Counted from the first letter of the stretch, positions 43,355-51,358 are shown. The stretch: DNA of 64,000 nucleotides from Bacteroidales bacterium (GCA_017427985.1 JAFRRS010000023.1:62001-126000), one strand, 5' to 3'. Made by a program: numbers and translations. Notes: a model not told the origin generated them from the letters alone.

Positions 43355-43744
43355 TTAGATTTTCTCATAGTTCACCGGGATGATGCCTTCAACGAGTTCG
43401 TTGTTCATGACATACTTCTCGAGAATTTCGTCAGCGCGTTTGTTGTCAACGTGACCGAAGACGATCGGGTCTTTGCCCGGCACTTTCACCTCGATGGTAG
43501 GTTCTGCGTGGCAGTAGCCCATGCAGCCTGTCTGAGTAAAAACGACGCTGAGTTTCAGCTCGTCGGCTTTCTCCATCATGTGTTCCATCACCTGTTTTGC
43601 ACCAGCGGCGATACCGCAGGTTGCCATAGCGACTTTCACCTGAACCATTGCGTCAGGGTTGTTGCTCTTTTCACGAAGGTCGAGATTTGACTGTAATTTC
43701 TCTCTCATAGCCTTCAATTCTGCCAATGATTTTACTTTTGCCAT
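43355..43744 (-). CDS. hndB: HndB-like (2Fe-2S) ferredoxin domain protein of the hydrogenase operon
   Basis: 129 residues, thioredoxin-like [2Fe-2S] fold: MATCGIAAGAKQV (first Cys) and TQTGCMGYCHAEPTIEV (two Cys). The N-terminal Lys/Glu-rich segment is like HndB of Desulfovibrio. It is the first gene of the four-gene hydrogenase operon, after a TAnnTTTG box at 43817-43824. The four-gene content (NuoE-like, HndB-like, NuoF-like, catalytic) identifies the Hnd type over the three-subunit HydABC. Confidence 0.88.
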   Translation of the reverse strand: MAKVKSLAELKAMREKLQSNLDLREKSNNPDAMVQVKVAMATCGIAAGAKQVMEHMMEKADELKLSVVFTQTGCMGYCHAEPTIEVKVPGKDPIVFGHVDNKRADEILEKYVMNNELVEGIIPVNYEKI

Positions 43745-43799
43745 ATTTCGTAAAATTATGTTAATGAATGAATTATGAATATTTCTTCAATATTTCCCA

Positions 43800-44522
43800 C
43801 TATTTTAAACGTTTGGCAAATATACGAATCATTTTTATATAAAAAAAATTATTAAAAAAAATATTTTTAATTGTTAAAATGTGTTGAAATGTGTTAAAAA
43901 TGTGTGGTCTTCGACCAATTGGCAATGCCAACATATTCTGCGAAGCAGCAGATTTTAAAGAAAACTCGCAACCGCAATATCTCTGGTTATAAAACCCGTA
44001 TTCCTTGATGATTTCAAGCCTTCTCTCGCTCAGTCCACCCTTGCGCCAGTTTTGCGCCCAGAAGGTCACGTCGGGATAAAACGAGGCGGCGAATTTTCCG
44101 GCTTCTTCAATCTGTTCAAGACTCTTCCATCGGCTTGATGCAAGCGTTGTCGTGATGACCGAAAAACCGTTTTCGTGAGCGTATTTTGCAGTTCGTAAAA
44201 GTCTGTATTTGAAGCATTTAAGGCAACGTCCTCCCCTTTCAGGCTCGTCTTCCAATCCTGCCATCTCGCAACGCCATTTCTCGTGGTCATAGTCGTCGTC
44301 AACCATCTCCAAACCGAGCGATTTTGCATAGCGAGAGCACTCGTTTTTTCGGATTTCATATTCCTCCAAAGGAAAGATGTTCGGGTTGCTATAATATATA
44401 GTAGGTGTTATTCCGTGCTTCATCAGACATTCAATAATTGCTGAGGAACACGGTGCACAACAGGTGTGAAGCAGTACTTTTGTCGCTCCGCCAGGCGCTT
44501 CTATCTCAAACTTCTTCTTCAT
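43800..44522 (-). CDS. queH: Epoxyqueuosine reductase QueH with an unusual C-terminal tail
   Basis: 240 residues, cobalamin-independent last step of queuosine synthesis. Family motifs: LLHTCCAPCSSAIIE (Cys pair near residue 20), YYSNPNIFPLEEYEIRKNE, ERGGRCLKCFKYRL, TTTLASSRWKS and YNQRYCGCEFSL. Family members normally end soon after YCGCxFS; here about 55 more residues follow, rich in Ile/Phe/Lys and encoded by very AT-rich DNA that also contains the hydrogenase promoter. The original stop was probably lost, so the frame runs on into the spacer. The catalytic part is intact. Confidence 0.92.
   Translation of the reverse strand: MKKKFEIEAPGGATKVLLHTCCAPCSSAIIECLMKHGITPTIYYSNPNIFPLEEYEIRKNECSRYAKSLGLEMVDDDYDHEKWRCEMAGLEDEPERGGRCLKCFKYRLLRTAKYAHENGFSVITTTLASSRWKSLEQIEEAGKFAASFYPDVTFWAQNWRKGGLSERRLEIIKEYGFYNQRYCGCEFSLKSAASQNMLALPIGRRPHIFNTFQHILTIKNIFFNNFFYIKMIRIFAKRLK
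43817..43824 (-). promoter_or_regulatory. -7 promoter box for the hydrogenase operon, inside the 3' end of queH
   Basis: The minus strand reads TATATTTG, 73 nt upstream of the hndB start. It lies within the last codons of the queH frame. Confidence 0.5.
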
Positions 44523-44532
44523 TTTTCAAAAA

Positions 44533-45480
44533 TCATGGTTTGAAGGTTATCATAATCACTGCGATTATTGCGATTCCCAAGCCGAGATAGTTCTTCCACG
44601 TGAGTTTCTCCTTGAAGAGAAGCCATCCCGTGACAGCGGTGAGGCTCACCACCCCGATGTTGTAAATCGGGAACAGCACCACGTTGTCGAAGCAACGCAT
44701 GGAGTTATACACGCAAAACGTTGAGAAATAATTGATTACGCCAAGCATTATACCACCTGCGGCGCTCTTCCACTGCCATTTAGATTTGCCTCGAATAATG
44801 TCATAAACGACAATGATTATTCCGAATATCAGTGCCACAAAATAGATGAACGCAATCATGAAACCCATGTCGCCGCCGGTATGCTGCTGCTCCGTGACCT
44901 TCATCAGGATATCACCGGTGCCGGTGCCGAAAAATATAAAAACTGGCAATAATCCCACAATCCAATTATTCCCTTTCGCATTTTTATTTCCCTCTGTACA
45001 GACGTGATTCATCGCGTCTCCATCTGATGAGATGCGATGAATCGCATCGCTACCACGGATTGATTGTGAATTACGTCCTCCTACAACGAGAACAAGCGCC
45101 ACCAATGCCAGCACGATTCCCATTGTCGCCACGAAATTCAGCGTCTCGCTAAACAGTACCACGCCCGCCAAGGTAGGCAAAACCACCGACAATTTGCTCG
45201 ACAGAGACGTCACCGTGACACCCGATCGCTGCGTCGACGCAGTCATCAGCAGGTATGTGAAAATGAACCAGAATCCGGTCAGTATCGACAGCCCGAACCA
45301 CGGCTCGGCTACTAGTTGCGGTATGGTTTCATAACGCTCGCAAACGATAAACCCCGTGCCAGAGGCGAACACATAGTTCCACATCAAAGCCTGATGATTA
45401 TCAAGCCTAAAGCGTTCAAAAAGCCGCATCGCGACGAACACGCCCGTCGAAAAAACTATCGCTAAAATCAGATATATCAT
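44533..45480 (-). CDS. EamA/DMT-superfamily transporter with repeat-encoded loop
   Basis: About 315 residues from MIYLILAIVFSTG (45480). Two five-helix halves of drug/metabolite transporter type (VVLPTLAGVVLFSETLNFVA; SLTAVTGWLLFKEKLTWKNYLG, glycine-rich helix pairs). Substrate unknown. The loop between helices 5 and 6 (RNSQSIRGSDAIHRISSDGD..HVCTEGNKN, given in part) is encoded by two palindromic repeats at 44997-45053 and is poorly conserved, consistent with an in-frame insertion into a tolerant cytoplasmic loop. It is 10 nt upstream of queH. Confidence 0.85.
   Translation of the reverse strand: MIYLILAIVFSTGVFVAMRLFERFRLDNHQALMWNYVFASGTGFIVCERYETIPQLVAEPWFGLSILTGFWFIFTYLLMTASTQRSGVTVTSLSSKLSVVLPTLAGVVLFSETLNFVATMGIVLALVALVLVVGGRNSQSIRGSDAIHRISSDGDAMNHVCTEGNKNAKGNNWIVGLLPVFIFFGTGTGDILMKVTEQQHTGGDMGFMIAFIYFVALIFGIIIVVYDIIRGKSKWQWKSAAGGIMLGVINYFSTFCVYNSMRCFDNVVLFPIYNIGVVSLTAVTGWLLFKEKLTWKNYLGLGIAIIAVIMITFKP
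44997..45053. repeat. Two dispersed palindrome copies within the EamA transporter gene
   Basis: GATGCGAT (45031-45038)/ATCGCATC (45041-45048) then GCTAC; a degenerate neighbour GACGTGATTCATCGCGTC spans 45001-45018. Coding strand frame: SDAIHRIS and GDAMNHVCT. The second closely matches SDAMNHVQT in subtilase A. Confidence 0.75.
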
Positions 45481-45523
45481 ACGGCTGCAAAAATACAAAA
45501 AAATTAGATTTTGTCGATTATTT

Positions 45524-47143
45524 TCACCTCAACTCTTTCCTAACCAGCACTCTCCCGTCGCCCATCGTATATCTTATAATATAAACTCCCTCCCTCATCT
45601 CACATTCCGGCACACGCCTGCCAAAAATGTCGAAAACAGCAATCTCGCAACACTCTTTTTCAAAGTCTTGGATTTCATCAACAGCAGCAATATGATTCAC
45701 CGTCCAATGGGCTTTCCAGCCACCCGCTGTCGTAGCACAGTCTGAGCGGAACTCCACGCACAACGTATTGCCCGAAGAAGCCACCGTGCCAGGACTTTCC
45801 GTGTTCCAACGTCCCAACTGTGGCGCAAAAACATTGTCGCCGTCATAAATCCAAAGAAAATCATAATCCTCTTCCAGTTCGAAATAGGAAAACTCAAGTG
45901 TAATCCATGACTCGTCATCGCTTTGAATCACCCAAATCTTTCGCTCGTCGTCAGAATAATCCAGATGAATCAAGTCGCCCTCCTCGATGCCAGGTCCGCC
46001 CCAAATAATCACCTGATTATCATAATCATTTATAAGTTTGTAATAATAGTTCCAGTTCCAATACGGTCCCGGATCGGTATGCGTCTGGTCGGGATAATGC
46101 TGATGACCGCGTATCTGAATGCAAGCGCCCTCGCCGCCAAGGTTATGTAAGCCAGAGTCGAGAGCCGTGCCGTCGTCAAGAGTGTCAGTACAGAATGTTC
46201 TGTAAGCAAAAATATTTTCATAACGAGAGCAGATGTTTCGCATCAAGTCAGCTGACGATTCATACATTGCCCGAGTGAAAAAACTGATAATGTCGCCATA
46301 CGCCTCGTGCTCGACGCCGATGGTATAGCCGTTGGCGCTGCCGACATGCCAAGCCTTGTCTTTCTCGCGCACCATCTGCGTCACCTGCCCGTCGTACGAA
46401 CGAATCACATAATGCGCCGACACCTCTGCATCACAGTTCTGAAACCAGCTGATGCATCCCGCGTACGAGCCTTCAGTATAATGAATCACCACCGCGCTAA
46501 CCAATTTAGTGCGCTCACTCCAATTGCATTCTGGTGCTGGAATCCAAATAGCGTTAGGATAGTCAGTTTCTTTGGCAAGTGAGACATTGGCTCCTGAAAG
46601 AATGCCATAATCCTCGCCGAAAAGTGCTTTGAGGTCAGAGCCAAGATGATCGTAAACCGAATAAAGCATCATCTTCATCGGCAGCTCGTCTTTTTTCCCA
46701 TTCATGGGGAGTTCCGACAGCTCCATGATGACCGGCATCCAGTCCTCTGCAGCTTTCGATTTGATGTCCATTCGCATCGCAATTTTCCCGCAAGCTTTGG
46801 CGTAAGCAAGCACGTTGACAGCAGGGTCCTCCACAATCTCTTTTTCAGTAAAACCTGACAGTTCCGACACCGTATTGAGGTTTTCCCTAAAGCATCCCTT
46901 GCCGTCTCTCACCAAGCCCATCATTCCGTATGCGCGAGGCATTGCAGTCGGGTCGTCGGCTGGAAAACTGTAGTCGTCATCAGTGAGGTGATGGCATTGC
47001 GTGTTGGTGAAAGCGACGGCTTCAAGCAAGCCCTTCGGCAACATCGGACATTGTTTCTCCGCCAAACCAAAAACATCATTCTTCTGGGCGTTTGCGCCAA
47101 GACCTGTCATCAGGAAAAATATAGACAAAACGATGTATTTCAT
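45524..47143 (-). CDS. Secreted N-acetylmuramoyl-L-alanine amidase-domain protein with C-terminal sorting-like tail
   Basis: About 539 residues from MKYIVLSIFFLMTGLGANAQ (47143); MNHS four codons upstream is possible. Domains: N-terminal helical domain (30-190), amidase_2 fold (about 200-370) with zinc-ligand candidates VVIHYTEGS, VGVEHEA-like IGVEHEAYG and RGHQHYPDQTHTDPG, a CUB-like domain (about 385-480, LDYSDDERKIWVIQSDD..., C pairs), and a C-terminal tail (IAVFDIFGRRV ... GVYIIRYTMGDGRVLVRK) like the T9SS sorting domain though without the YPNP start. It probably cleaves peptidoglycan outside the cell. Its promoter is at 47168-47175. Confidence 0.85.
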   Translation of the reverse strand: MKYIVLSIFFLMTGLGANAQKNDVFGLAEKQCPMLPKGLLEAVAFTNTQCHHLTDDDYSFPADDPTAMPRAYGMMGLVRDGKGCFRENLNTVSELSGFTEKEIVEDPAVNVLAYAKACGKIAMRMDIKSKAAEDWMPVIMELSELPMNGKKDELPMKMMLYSVYDHLGSDLKALFGEDYGILSGANVSLAKETDYPNAIWIPAPECNWSERTKLVSAVVIHYTEGSYAGCISWFQNCDAEVSAHYVIRSYDGQVTQMVREKDKAWHVGSANGYTIGVEHEAYGDIISFFTRAMYESSADLMRNICSRYENIFAYRTFCTDTLDDGTALDSGLHNLGGEGACIQIRGHQHYPDQTHTDPGPYWNWNYYYKLINDYDNQVIIWGGPGIEEGDLIHLDYSDDERKIWVIQSDDESWITLEFSYFELEEDYDFLWIYDGDNVFAPQLGRWNTESPGTVASSGNTLCVEFRSDCATTAGGWKAHWTVNHIAAVDEIQDFEKECCEIAVFDIFGRRVPECEMREGVYIIRYTMGDGRVLVRKELR

Positions 47144-47167
47144 ACTGTGATTCATAATTTTCGGTTG

Positions 47168-47175
47168 CAAAGATA
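47168..47175 (-). promoter_or_regulatory. -7 promoter box for the amidase gene
   Basis: The minus strand reads TATCTTTG, 24 nt upstream of the ATG at 47143. Confidence 0.6.
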
Positions 47176-47213
47176 ATAAAAAACTTGACAATTAAAATAT
47201 TTTCAAAAAATCC

Positions 47214-47244
47214 TTTGCAATCTGAATAATATTTCATAAATTTG
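47214..47244 (+). promoter_or_regulatory. Full Bacteroidota promoter for the hydrogenase-sensor module
   Basis: -33 TTTG (47214-47217), 19-nt spacer, -7 TAAATTTG (47237-47244). This is an exact match in sequence and spacing to the consensus, 37 nt before the ATG at 47282. Confidence 0.8.
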
Positions 47245-47281
47245 CAGTCCTATTTGTGAAAATTTAATTTTAAAAATTGAT

Positions 47282-47620
47282 ATGAAAGTTCAAGAATTAG
47301 TTGAAAAACTGGGACTTAAGGTCCTCGCGGGCAAAAACGGCCTCGACCGCGAAATCGACGGCTGCTATATTTCAGACCTCCTCAGCGACGTGATGGGCAA
47401 CGCGCAGGAAGGCAACATCTGGATTACCCTCCAGACTCATAAAAACGTGATGGCTGTGGCATCGCTCAAAGAGATGTCGTGCATCATCCTCGTCAAAGAC
47501 CTCGGCGCCAACGAAGACACCATCAACCAGGCAAACGAAGAGGAACTGCCGATTCTCCAAACATCACTGCCGACATTTGAAATCGCAGGATTAGTTTACA
47601 ACCTTTTAAATAACAAGTAG
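47282..47620 (+). CDS. DRTGG-domain protein 1
   Basis: 112 residues: MKVQELVEKLGLKVLAGKNGLDREIDGCYISDLLSDVMGN (part), then NIWITLQTHKNVMAVASLKE and CIILVKDLG. This is the small single-domain DRTGG family that accompanies PHP and GHKL proteins around sensory [FeFe]-hydrogenases in Clostridia and Thermotogae. The activity is unknown; in other proteins DRTGG is linked to CBS domains and may sense a ligand. First gene of a six-gene plus-strand operon with the promoter at 47214-47244. Its TAG stop comes from a palindromic repeat. Confidence 0.85.
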   Translation: MKVQELVEKLGLKVLAGKNGLDREIDGCYISDLLSDVMGNAQEGNIWITLQTHKNVMAVASLKEMSCIILVKDLGANEDTINQANEEELPILQTSLPTFEIAGLVYNLLNNK

Positions 47621-47644
47621 AGATGCACGGCCGTGCGTCTCTAC
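47617..47644. repeat. Dispersed palindrome between the DRTGG and PHP genes
   Basis: A 28-nt palindrome, GTAGAGATGCACGG with its complement, one T/G mismatch. Positions 47618-47620 are the TAG stop codon of the preceding gene. It ends 12 nt before the PHP start. Confidence 0.9.
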
Positions 47645-47655
47645 GGAACGTTTTC

Positions 47656-48432
47656 ATGGAACTGCACAAATATCGCGCTGACCTCCACCTTCACACGGTG
47701 CTATCGCCGTGCGGCGACATCTACATGTCTCCCGCTGCCATCGTGGAACAAGCGAAGAAACTGCACCTCGACGTCATCGCCATCTGCGACCACAACACCA
47801 CCCGTCAGGTCAAGGTGACGCAGGAGATAGGACGCGAACAGGGCATCCTCGTCATCGGAGGCGTGGAAATCACGACGCAGGAAGAGGCTCACGCCCTCGC
47901 CTATTTCGAGAGCGACGAGCAGCTTGACAAGTTCCAGGAGTTCCTCGACGAGCATCTGCCGCACATCCCTCTCGATGAGGAGAAATTCGGCTACCAGCTC
48001 ATCGTCGACAAAGACGAGGAAATCATCGGTGACGAGCCGTGGCTGCTGTGGTCAGCCCTCGACTGCGACCTCGACACGCTTTACGACAAGGTGCATGAAA
48101 TCGGCGGGCTCTTCGTGCCGGCGCACGTCAACAAACCCGCGTCGTCACTGATGTCGCAGCTCGGTTTCATCCCGCCCGACCTCAAAGCCGACGCACTCGA
48201 GATTTCCAAGCACGTGAAAAAAGACGAGTTTTTGAAGAAATTCGCATATTTGAAACGGTTCATGTTCACGAAGAGCAGCGATGCACATTTTCTGCATATC
48301 ATCGGTGAAGTGCATTGCGTCCTCCACATGTACGACAAGACCTTCGACGAGTTTCGCAAGACGCTCCACGGAGAAGACGGCCGCTACATCGACACTGAAC
48401 CACAAGAAAAACTACAACTTTTATACGGATGA
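47656..48432 (+). CDS. PHP-domain phosphoesterase-like protein
   Basis: 258 residues from MELHKYRADL (47656); an in-frame ATG at 47623 is inside the repeat and rejected. Metal-binding PHP motifs: RADLHLHTVLSPCGD, AICDHNTTRQVK, VIGGVEITTQEEAHAL, FVPAHVNKP and SSDAHFLHIIG, the four expected His/Asp sites. Members of this subfamily cluster with [FeFe]-hydrogenase genes; the substrate is unknown. Overlaps the next gene by 4 nt (ATGA). Confidence 0.9.
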   Translation: MELHKYRADLHLHTVLSPCGDIYMSPAAIVEQAKKLHLDVIAICDHNTTRQVKVTQEIGREQGILVIGGVEITTQEEAHALAYFESDEQLDKFQEFLDEHLPHIPLDEEKFGYQLIVDKDEEIIGDEPWLLWSALDCDLDTLYDKVHEIGGLFVPAHVNKPASSLMSQLGFIPPDLKADALEISKHVKKDEFLKKFAYLKRFMFTKSSDAHFLHIIGEVHCVLHMYDKTFDEFRKTLHGEDGRYIDTEPQEKLQLLYG

Positions 48433-48977
48433 AAGAATTAGCATTACATGTATATGACCTGATGGAGAACTCCACTGCAGCCAACTCCACCCTTGTCGAG
48501 CTGACCATTAAAGACAGCCTGAAGGACAACATCTACGCCTTCACCATCAAGGACAACGGCAAAGGCATGTCACCGGAGTTTCTGGCAAAGGTCACCGACC
48601 CATGGACGACATCAAGAACCACTCGAAAAGTCGGTCTGGGGCTACCTCTTATTAAAATGAACACAGAGAACTGTGGTGGCGGCATGAAGATTGAGAGCGA
48701 GGTTGGCAAAGGCACCACGCTCAACTTCTGGTTCCAGCACGACAACATCGACCGTCCTCCTATGGGCGACCTTTCTGGCACTCTCGTGATGCTGTTCGCC
48801 GCCCACGAAGACATACATTTCATCTACAAACACATTACCGACGACGGCGAGTTCGTGTTCGACACCGACGAAATCAAAGAAGCCCTCGACGGGATGTCAA
48901 TGAACGACATCAACATCATGAAGTATTTAAAAGAAATGATTCAGGAGAATTTGGAAGAGATTCATTATAATGAATAG
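48429..48977 (+). CDS. GHKL-type ATPase protein (histidine kinase-like ATP-binding domain)
   Basis: 182 residues. The N box is in DLMENSTAANST, the G1 box is DNGKGMS, and the G2 box is GLGLPLIK, with a TTRKV lid and GKGTTLNFWF at the end of the fold. No phosphoacceptor His or sensor domain is seen, so it is not a full histidine kinase; it may be a protein kinase of the RsbW type or a regulatory ATPase. The C-terminal 65 residues are helical. Translationally coupled to the PHP gene. Confidence 0.85.
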   Translation: MKELALHVYDLMENSTAANSTLVELTIKDSLKDNIYAFTIKDNGKGMSPEFLAKVTDPWTTSRTTRKVGLGLPLIKMNTENCGGGMKIESEVGKGTTLNFWFQHDNIDRPPMGDLSGTLVMLFAAHEDIHFIYKHITDDGEFVFDTDEIKEALDGMSMNDINIMKYLKEMIQENLEEIHYNE

Positions 48978-49070
48978 AAGACAGAAGACAGAAGTAAGAA
49001 GTAAGAAGATTTAGTCCTGAAAGGGCAATGAGCAAACAGCCAGGGGAGAAACCCCTGGGTTATGATGGAA
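48978..49070. repeat. Two repeat types in the spacer between the GHKL and second DRTGG genes
   Basis: AAGACAGAAGACAGAAG tandem units (48978-49010), then TTTAGTCCTGAAAGGGCAA and a hairpin CCAGGGG/CCCCTGG (about 49041-49060). Both look like Bacteroidota intergenic repeats. The hairpin is not followed by a T run. Confidence 0.6.
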
Positions 49071-49097
49071 AACAAATAAAAGTTAAATGATAATACA

Positions 49098-49442
49098 ATG
49101 AAACTCAGTGAAATTGCTAAAGTATTAAATGCCAAGGTGATATGCGGTCAAGACCGTCTCGATGAAGAGCAGGACAAAGCTTTCGCCAGCGACCTCATGT
49201 CCGACATCCTCACCCTTGGTGACAACTTCCCGATGATTGTCACAGGACTCTGCACCATGCAGACCATCCGCACTGCCGAGATGGGCAACCTCGACATCGT
49301 CGTGTTCGTCAGGAAGAAAAAACCGACTCAGGAGATGATTGAACTCGCCGAAGACGAAGGCATGGTCCTCATGGAATGCGAATACTCGATGTTCAAAGCC
49401 TGCGGTCTCCTCTGGGAAGCCGGTCTCAAACCTATTTATTAA
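49098..49442 (+). CDS. DRTGG-domain protein 2
   Basis: 114 residues: MKLSEIAKVLNAKVICGQD, SDLMSDILTLGDN, MGNLDIVVFVRKK and GMVLMECEYSMFKACGLL. It belongs to the same family as the first gene of the operon (about 25-30% identity by eye), so the operon encodes two different DRTGG proteins, perhaps a heteromeric pair. 15 nt before the RsbW-like gene. Confidence 0.85.
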   Translation: MKLSEIAKVLNAKVICGQDRLDEEQDKAFASDLMSDILTLGDNFPMIVTGLCTMQTIRTAEMGNLDIVVFVRKKKPTQEMIELAEDEGMVLMECEYSMFKACGLLWEAGLKPIY

Positions 49443-49457
49443 CGAAAAATTACGATT

Positions 49458-49871
49458 ATGCATCTGGAATATACAGTAGTTGAAGGAGATTTCGTCAATG
49501 CCGGTTCAGCGTCAAGCTCGATAAAGAAGACCTTGAAACAGCTCAGTGTGAACCCGTCCATCGTGAAACGCGTCGTTGTCGCCCTCTACGAGGCGGAAGT
49601 CAACGCTATCGCTCATGCCTACGGCGGCGTGGTCACCGCCGACATCGACGCCGGCAAGATACTCCTTCGCGTCATCGACAAAGGTCCCGGCATCCCCGAC
49701 ATCGACTGGGCAATGCAGGAGGGCAACTCAACGGCGTCGCCTGAGGTCCGCAACATGGGATTCGGCGCCGGCATGGGACTGCCTAACATAAAGAAAAACG
49801 TCGACCGCCTCAACGTCCAGTCAACAGTTGGCGTCGGCACCACCGTCGAAATGGAAGTCAACCTCTCGTAG
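49458..49871 (+). CDS. RsbW-like ATP-binding protein (anti-sigma kinase family)
   Basis: 137 residues with a GHKL fold: ALYEAEVNAIAHAYGG (N box), RVIDKGPGIPD (G1) and GFGAGMGLPNIKK (G2), then GVGTTVEMEV. Matches the SpoIIAB/RsbW group in length and motifs. Second GHKL protein in this operon. The partner sigma or anti-anti-sigma is not in view. The TAG stop (49869-49871) is part of a palindromic repeat. Confidence 0.87.
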   Translation: MHLEYTVVEGDFVNAGSASSSIKKTLKQLSVNPSIVKRVVVALYEAEVNAIAHAYGGVVTADIDAGKILLRVIDKGPGIPDIDWAMQEGNSTASPEVRNMGFGAGMGLPNIKKNVDRLNVQSTVGVGTTVEMEVNLS

Positions 49872-49892
49872 AGACGGTCCGCTGACCGTCTC
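49868..49892. repeat. Dispersed palindrome that provides the stop codon of the RsbW-like gene
   Basis: GTA then GAGACGGTC (49871-49879)/GACCGTCTC (49884-49892), loop CGCT. TAG at 49869-49871 ends the gene. Confidence 0.85.
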
Positions 49893-49926
49893 AAAAACAG
49901 ACGGATAAACGTTCAATAAAAGCACA

Positions 49927-49953
49927 GTAAAGATGCGACTCATCGCATCTCAT
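49927..49953. repeat. Dispersed palindrome upstream of the sensory hydrogenase gene
   Basis: GTAA then AGATGCGA (49931-49938)/TCGCATCT (49943-49950), loop CTCA. 24 nt before the ATG at 49977. Confidence 0.8.
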
Positions 49954-49976
49954 TTAACAACAAAAGATTAGAAATT

Positions 49977-51338
49977 ATGGCATTTTTTCACGCTCTACAG
50001 ATAAACGAAAACGTTTGCGAAGGCTGCTCTCACTGCATGAGGGTCTGCCCCACTGAAGCCATCCGCGTCCGCGACGGCAAAGCGCATATCAACGAAAACC
50101 GTTGCATCGACTGCGGTAACTGCTTCATCGCTTGTCCGCATAAAGCCGTGTTCGTCAAGCAAGACGACTTCGAGGAAATATTCAAATTCCCTTGCCGCGT
50201 CGCACTTGTGCCTGCGGTCTTCCTCGGCCAGTTCAAAGACGACATCAGCGTGTCGCGAATCTATGCCATACTCAACGAGATAGGCTTCCAGCACGTCATC
50301 GAGACGGAGATAACGACACCTATCTACACCGAGGCGAAGAACCGCTTGGAGCGCGAAGGCAACACCAAGCCGCTCATCTCCTCTTTCTGCCCCGCCATCG
50401 TGCGCCTCATCCAAGTGAAATTCCCGGGATTGGTTGACAACATCATCCCTATCAAGGCACCGCTCGACATCACCGCGATGTATATCAAACGCAAACTCGA
50501 GAAAGACGGCTGGCGTCCAGAAGACATCGGAGTGTTCTACGTCACGCCATGCGCAGCTAAGATTGCAGCCGTGAAAAGCCCTGTCGGCGAAGATAAATCC
50601 AGCGTCGACGGCGTCATCAACATGGATTCGCTGTACAACAGAGTTTACAAAAAGATAAAAGAACAAGGTCATGATTATAAAGAGGTGAAACTGCCAATCG
50701 CACAGCTCACTTCCGACAGCATCTTAACATCTTTGACAAATGGCGAAAGAAGACTTGCCGTCTCCGAACATTCCTTGTCGATTGACGGTATTGACAACGC
50801 TATTGAATTTTTGGAAAAGGTTGAAAATGAAGAGATTGAGAACGTCGATTTCCTCGAACTGCGTGCCTGCGACCAAAGCTGTCCAGGTGGCATTTTGACA
50901 TACAACAACCGATTCCTCACCTGCGAGCGCATGTTCAACAGGGCAAGATACGTGGCGGGCAAGGAACGCCGTGGCGAGCTTACACGTGCCAAGGAAATTG
51001 AAGAAGAACACGATTATCTGCTTGACAATGTCGACGTCGGACCGGTAGAAGCACGTTCCATCAGCCTCGACCCCGACATTTCAAAGGCTCTCGAGAAGAT
51101 GAACAAAATCAAGGAGTTAGAGCGTCAACTGCCTCAAATAGACTGCGGAATATGCGGCGCCCCGTCATGCGACGCACTTGCCGAAGACATCGTATGCAAC
51201 GGCTGCAAACTCTCCGACTGCATCTTCATCCAGCGCAACTACGAAGCCCGCAAAACCATGAAAGTAGAGGAATCTCTCAAAATTATGGAAGACATCTGGG
51301 GCTACGAAAAAATTGAGAATTTTGTTAAAAATAAATAA
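49977..51338 (+). CDS. Sensory-type [FeFe]-hydrogenase homologue (group C/D-like) with C-terminal Fe-S domain
   Basis: 453 residues: N-terminal 2[4Fe-4S] ferredoxin domain (CEGCSHCMRVCPTEAI; CIDCGNCFIACPHKAV), a divergent H-cluster domain (SSFCPAIVRLIQVKFPG, YVTPCAAKIAAVKSP, LRACDQSCPGGILTYNN) and a C-terminal Fe-S domain (CGICGAPSCDALAEDIVCNGC). The H-cluster Cys remain but the usual flanking residues (TSCCPxW, GGCxxGGGxP) are altered, as in putative H2-sensing enzymes. The gene company (DRTGG, PHP, GHKL) is that of known sensory clusters. I infer a sensor or signalling role, perhaps tuned to the Hnd hydrogenase 4 kb away. Activity cannot be judged. Confidence 0.88.
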   Translation: MAFFHALQINENVCEGCSHCMRVCPTEAIRVRDGKAHINENRCIDCGNCFIACPHKAVFVKQDDFEEIFKFPCRVALVPAVFLGQFKDDISVSRIYAILNEIGFQHVIETEITTPIYTEAKNRLEREGNTKPLISSFCPAIVRLIQVKFPGLVDNIIPIKAPLDITAMYIKRKLEKDGWRPEDIGVFYVTPCAAKIAAVKSPVGEDKSSVDGVINMDSLYNRVYKKIKEQGHDYKEVKLPIAQLTSDSILTSLTNGERRLAVSEHSLSIDGIDNAIEFLEKVENEEIENVDFLELRACDQSCPGGILTYNNRFLTCERMFNRARYVAGKERRGELTRAKEIEEEHDYLLDNVDVGPVEARSISLDPDISKALEKMNKIKELERQLPQIDCGICGAPSCDALAEDIVCNGCKLSDCIFIQRNYEARKTMKVEESLKIMEDIWGYEKIENFVKNK

Positions 51339-51358
51339 ACAATCTAAAATATAACAAC

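Noticed and set aside
47617..49953. CRISPR array based on repeated palindromes
   Set aside because: The units are scattered, vary in core and have no regular spacers or cas genes.
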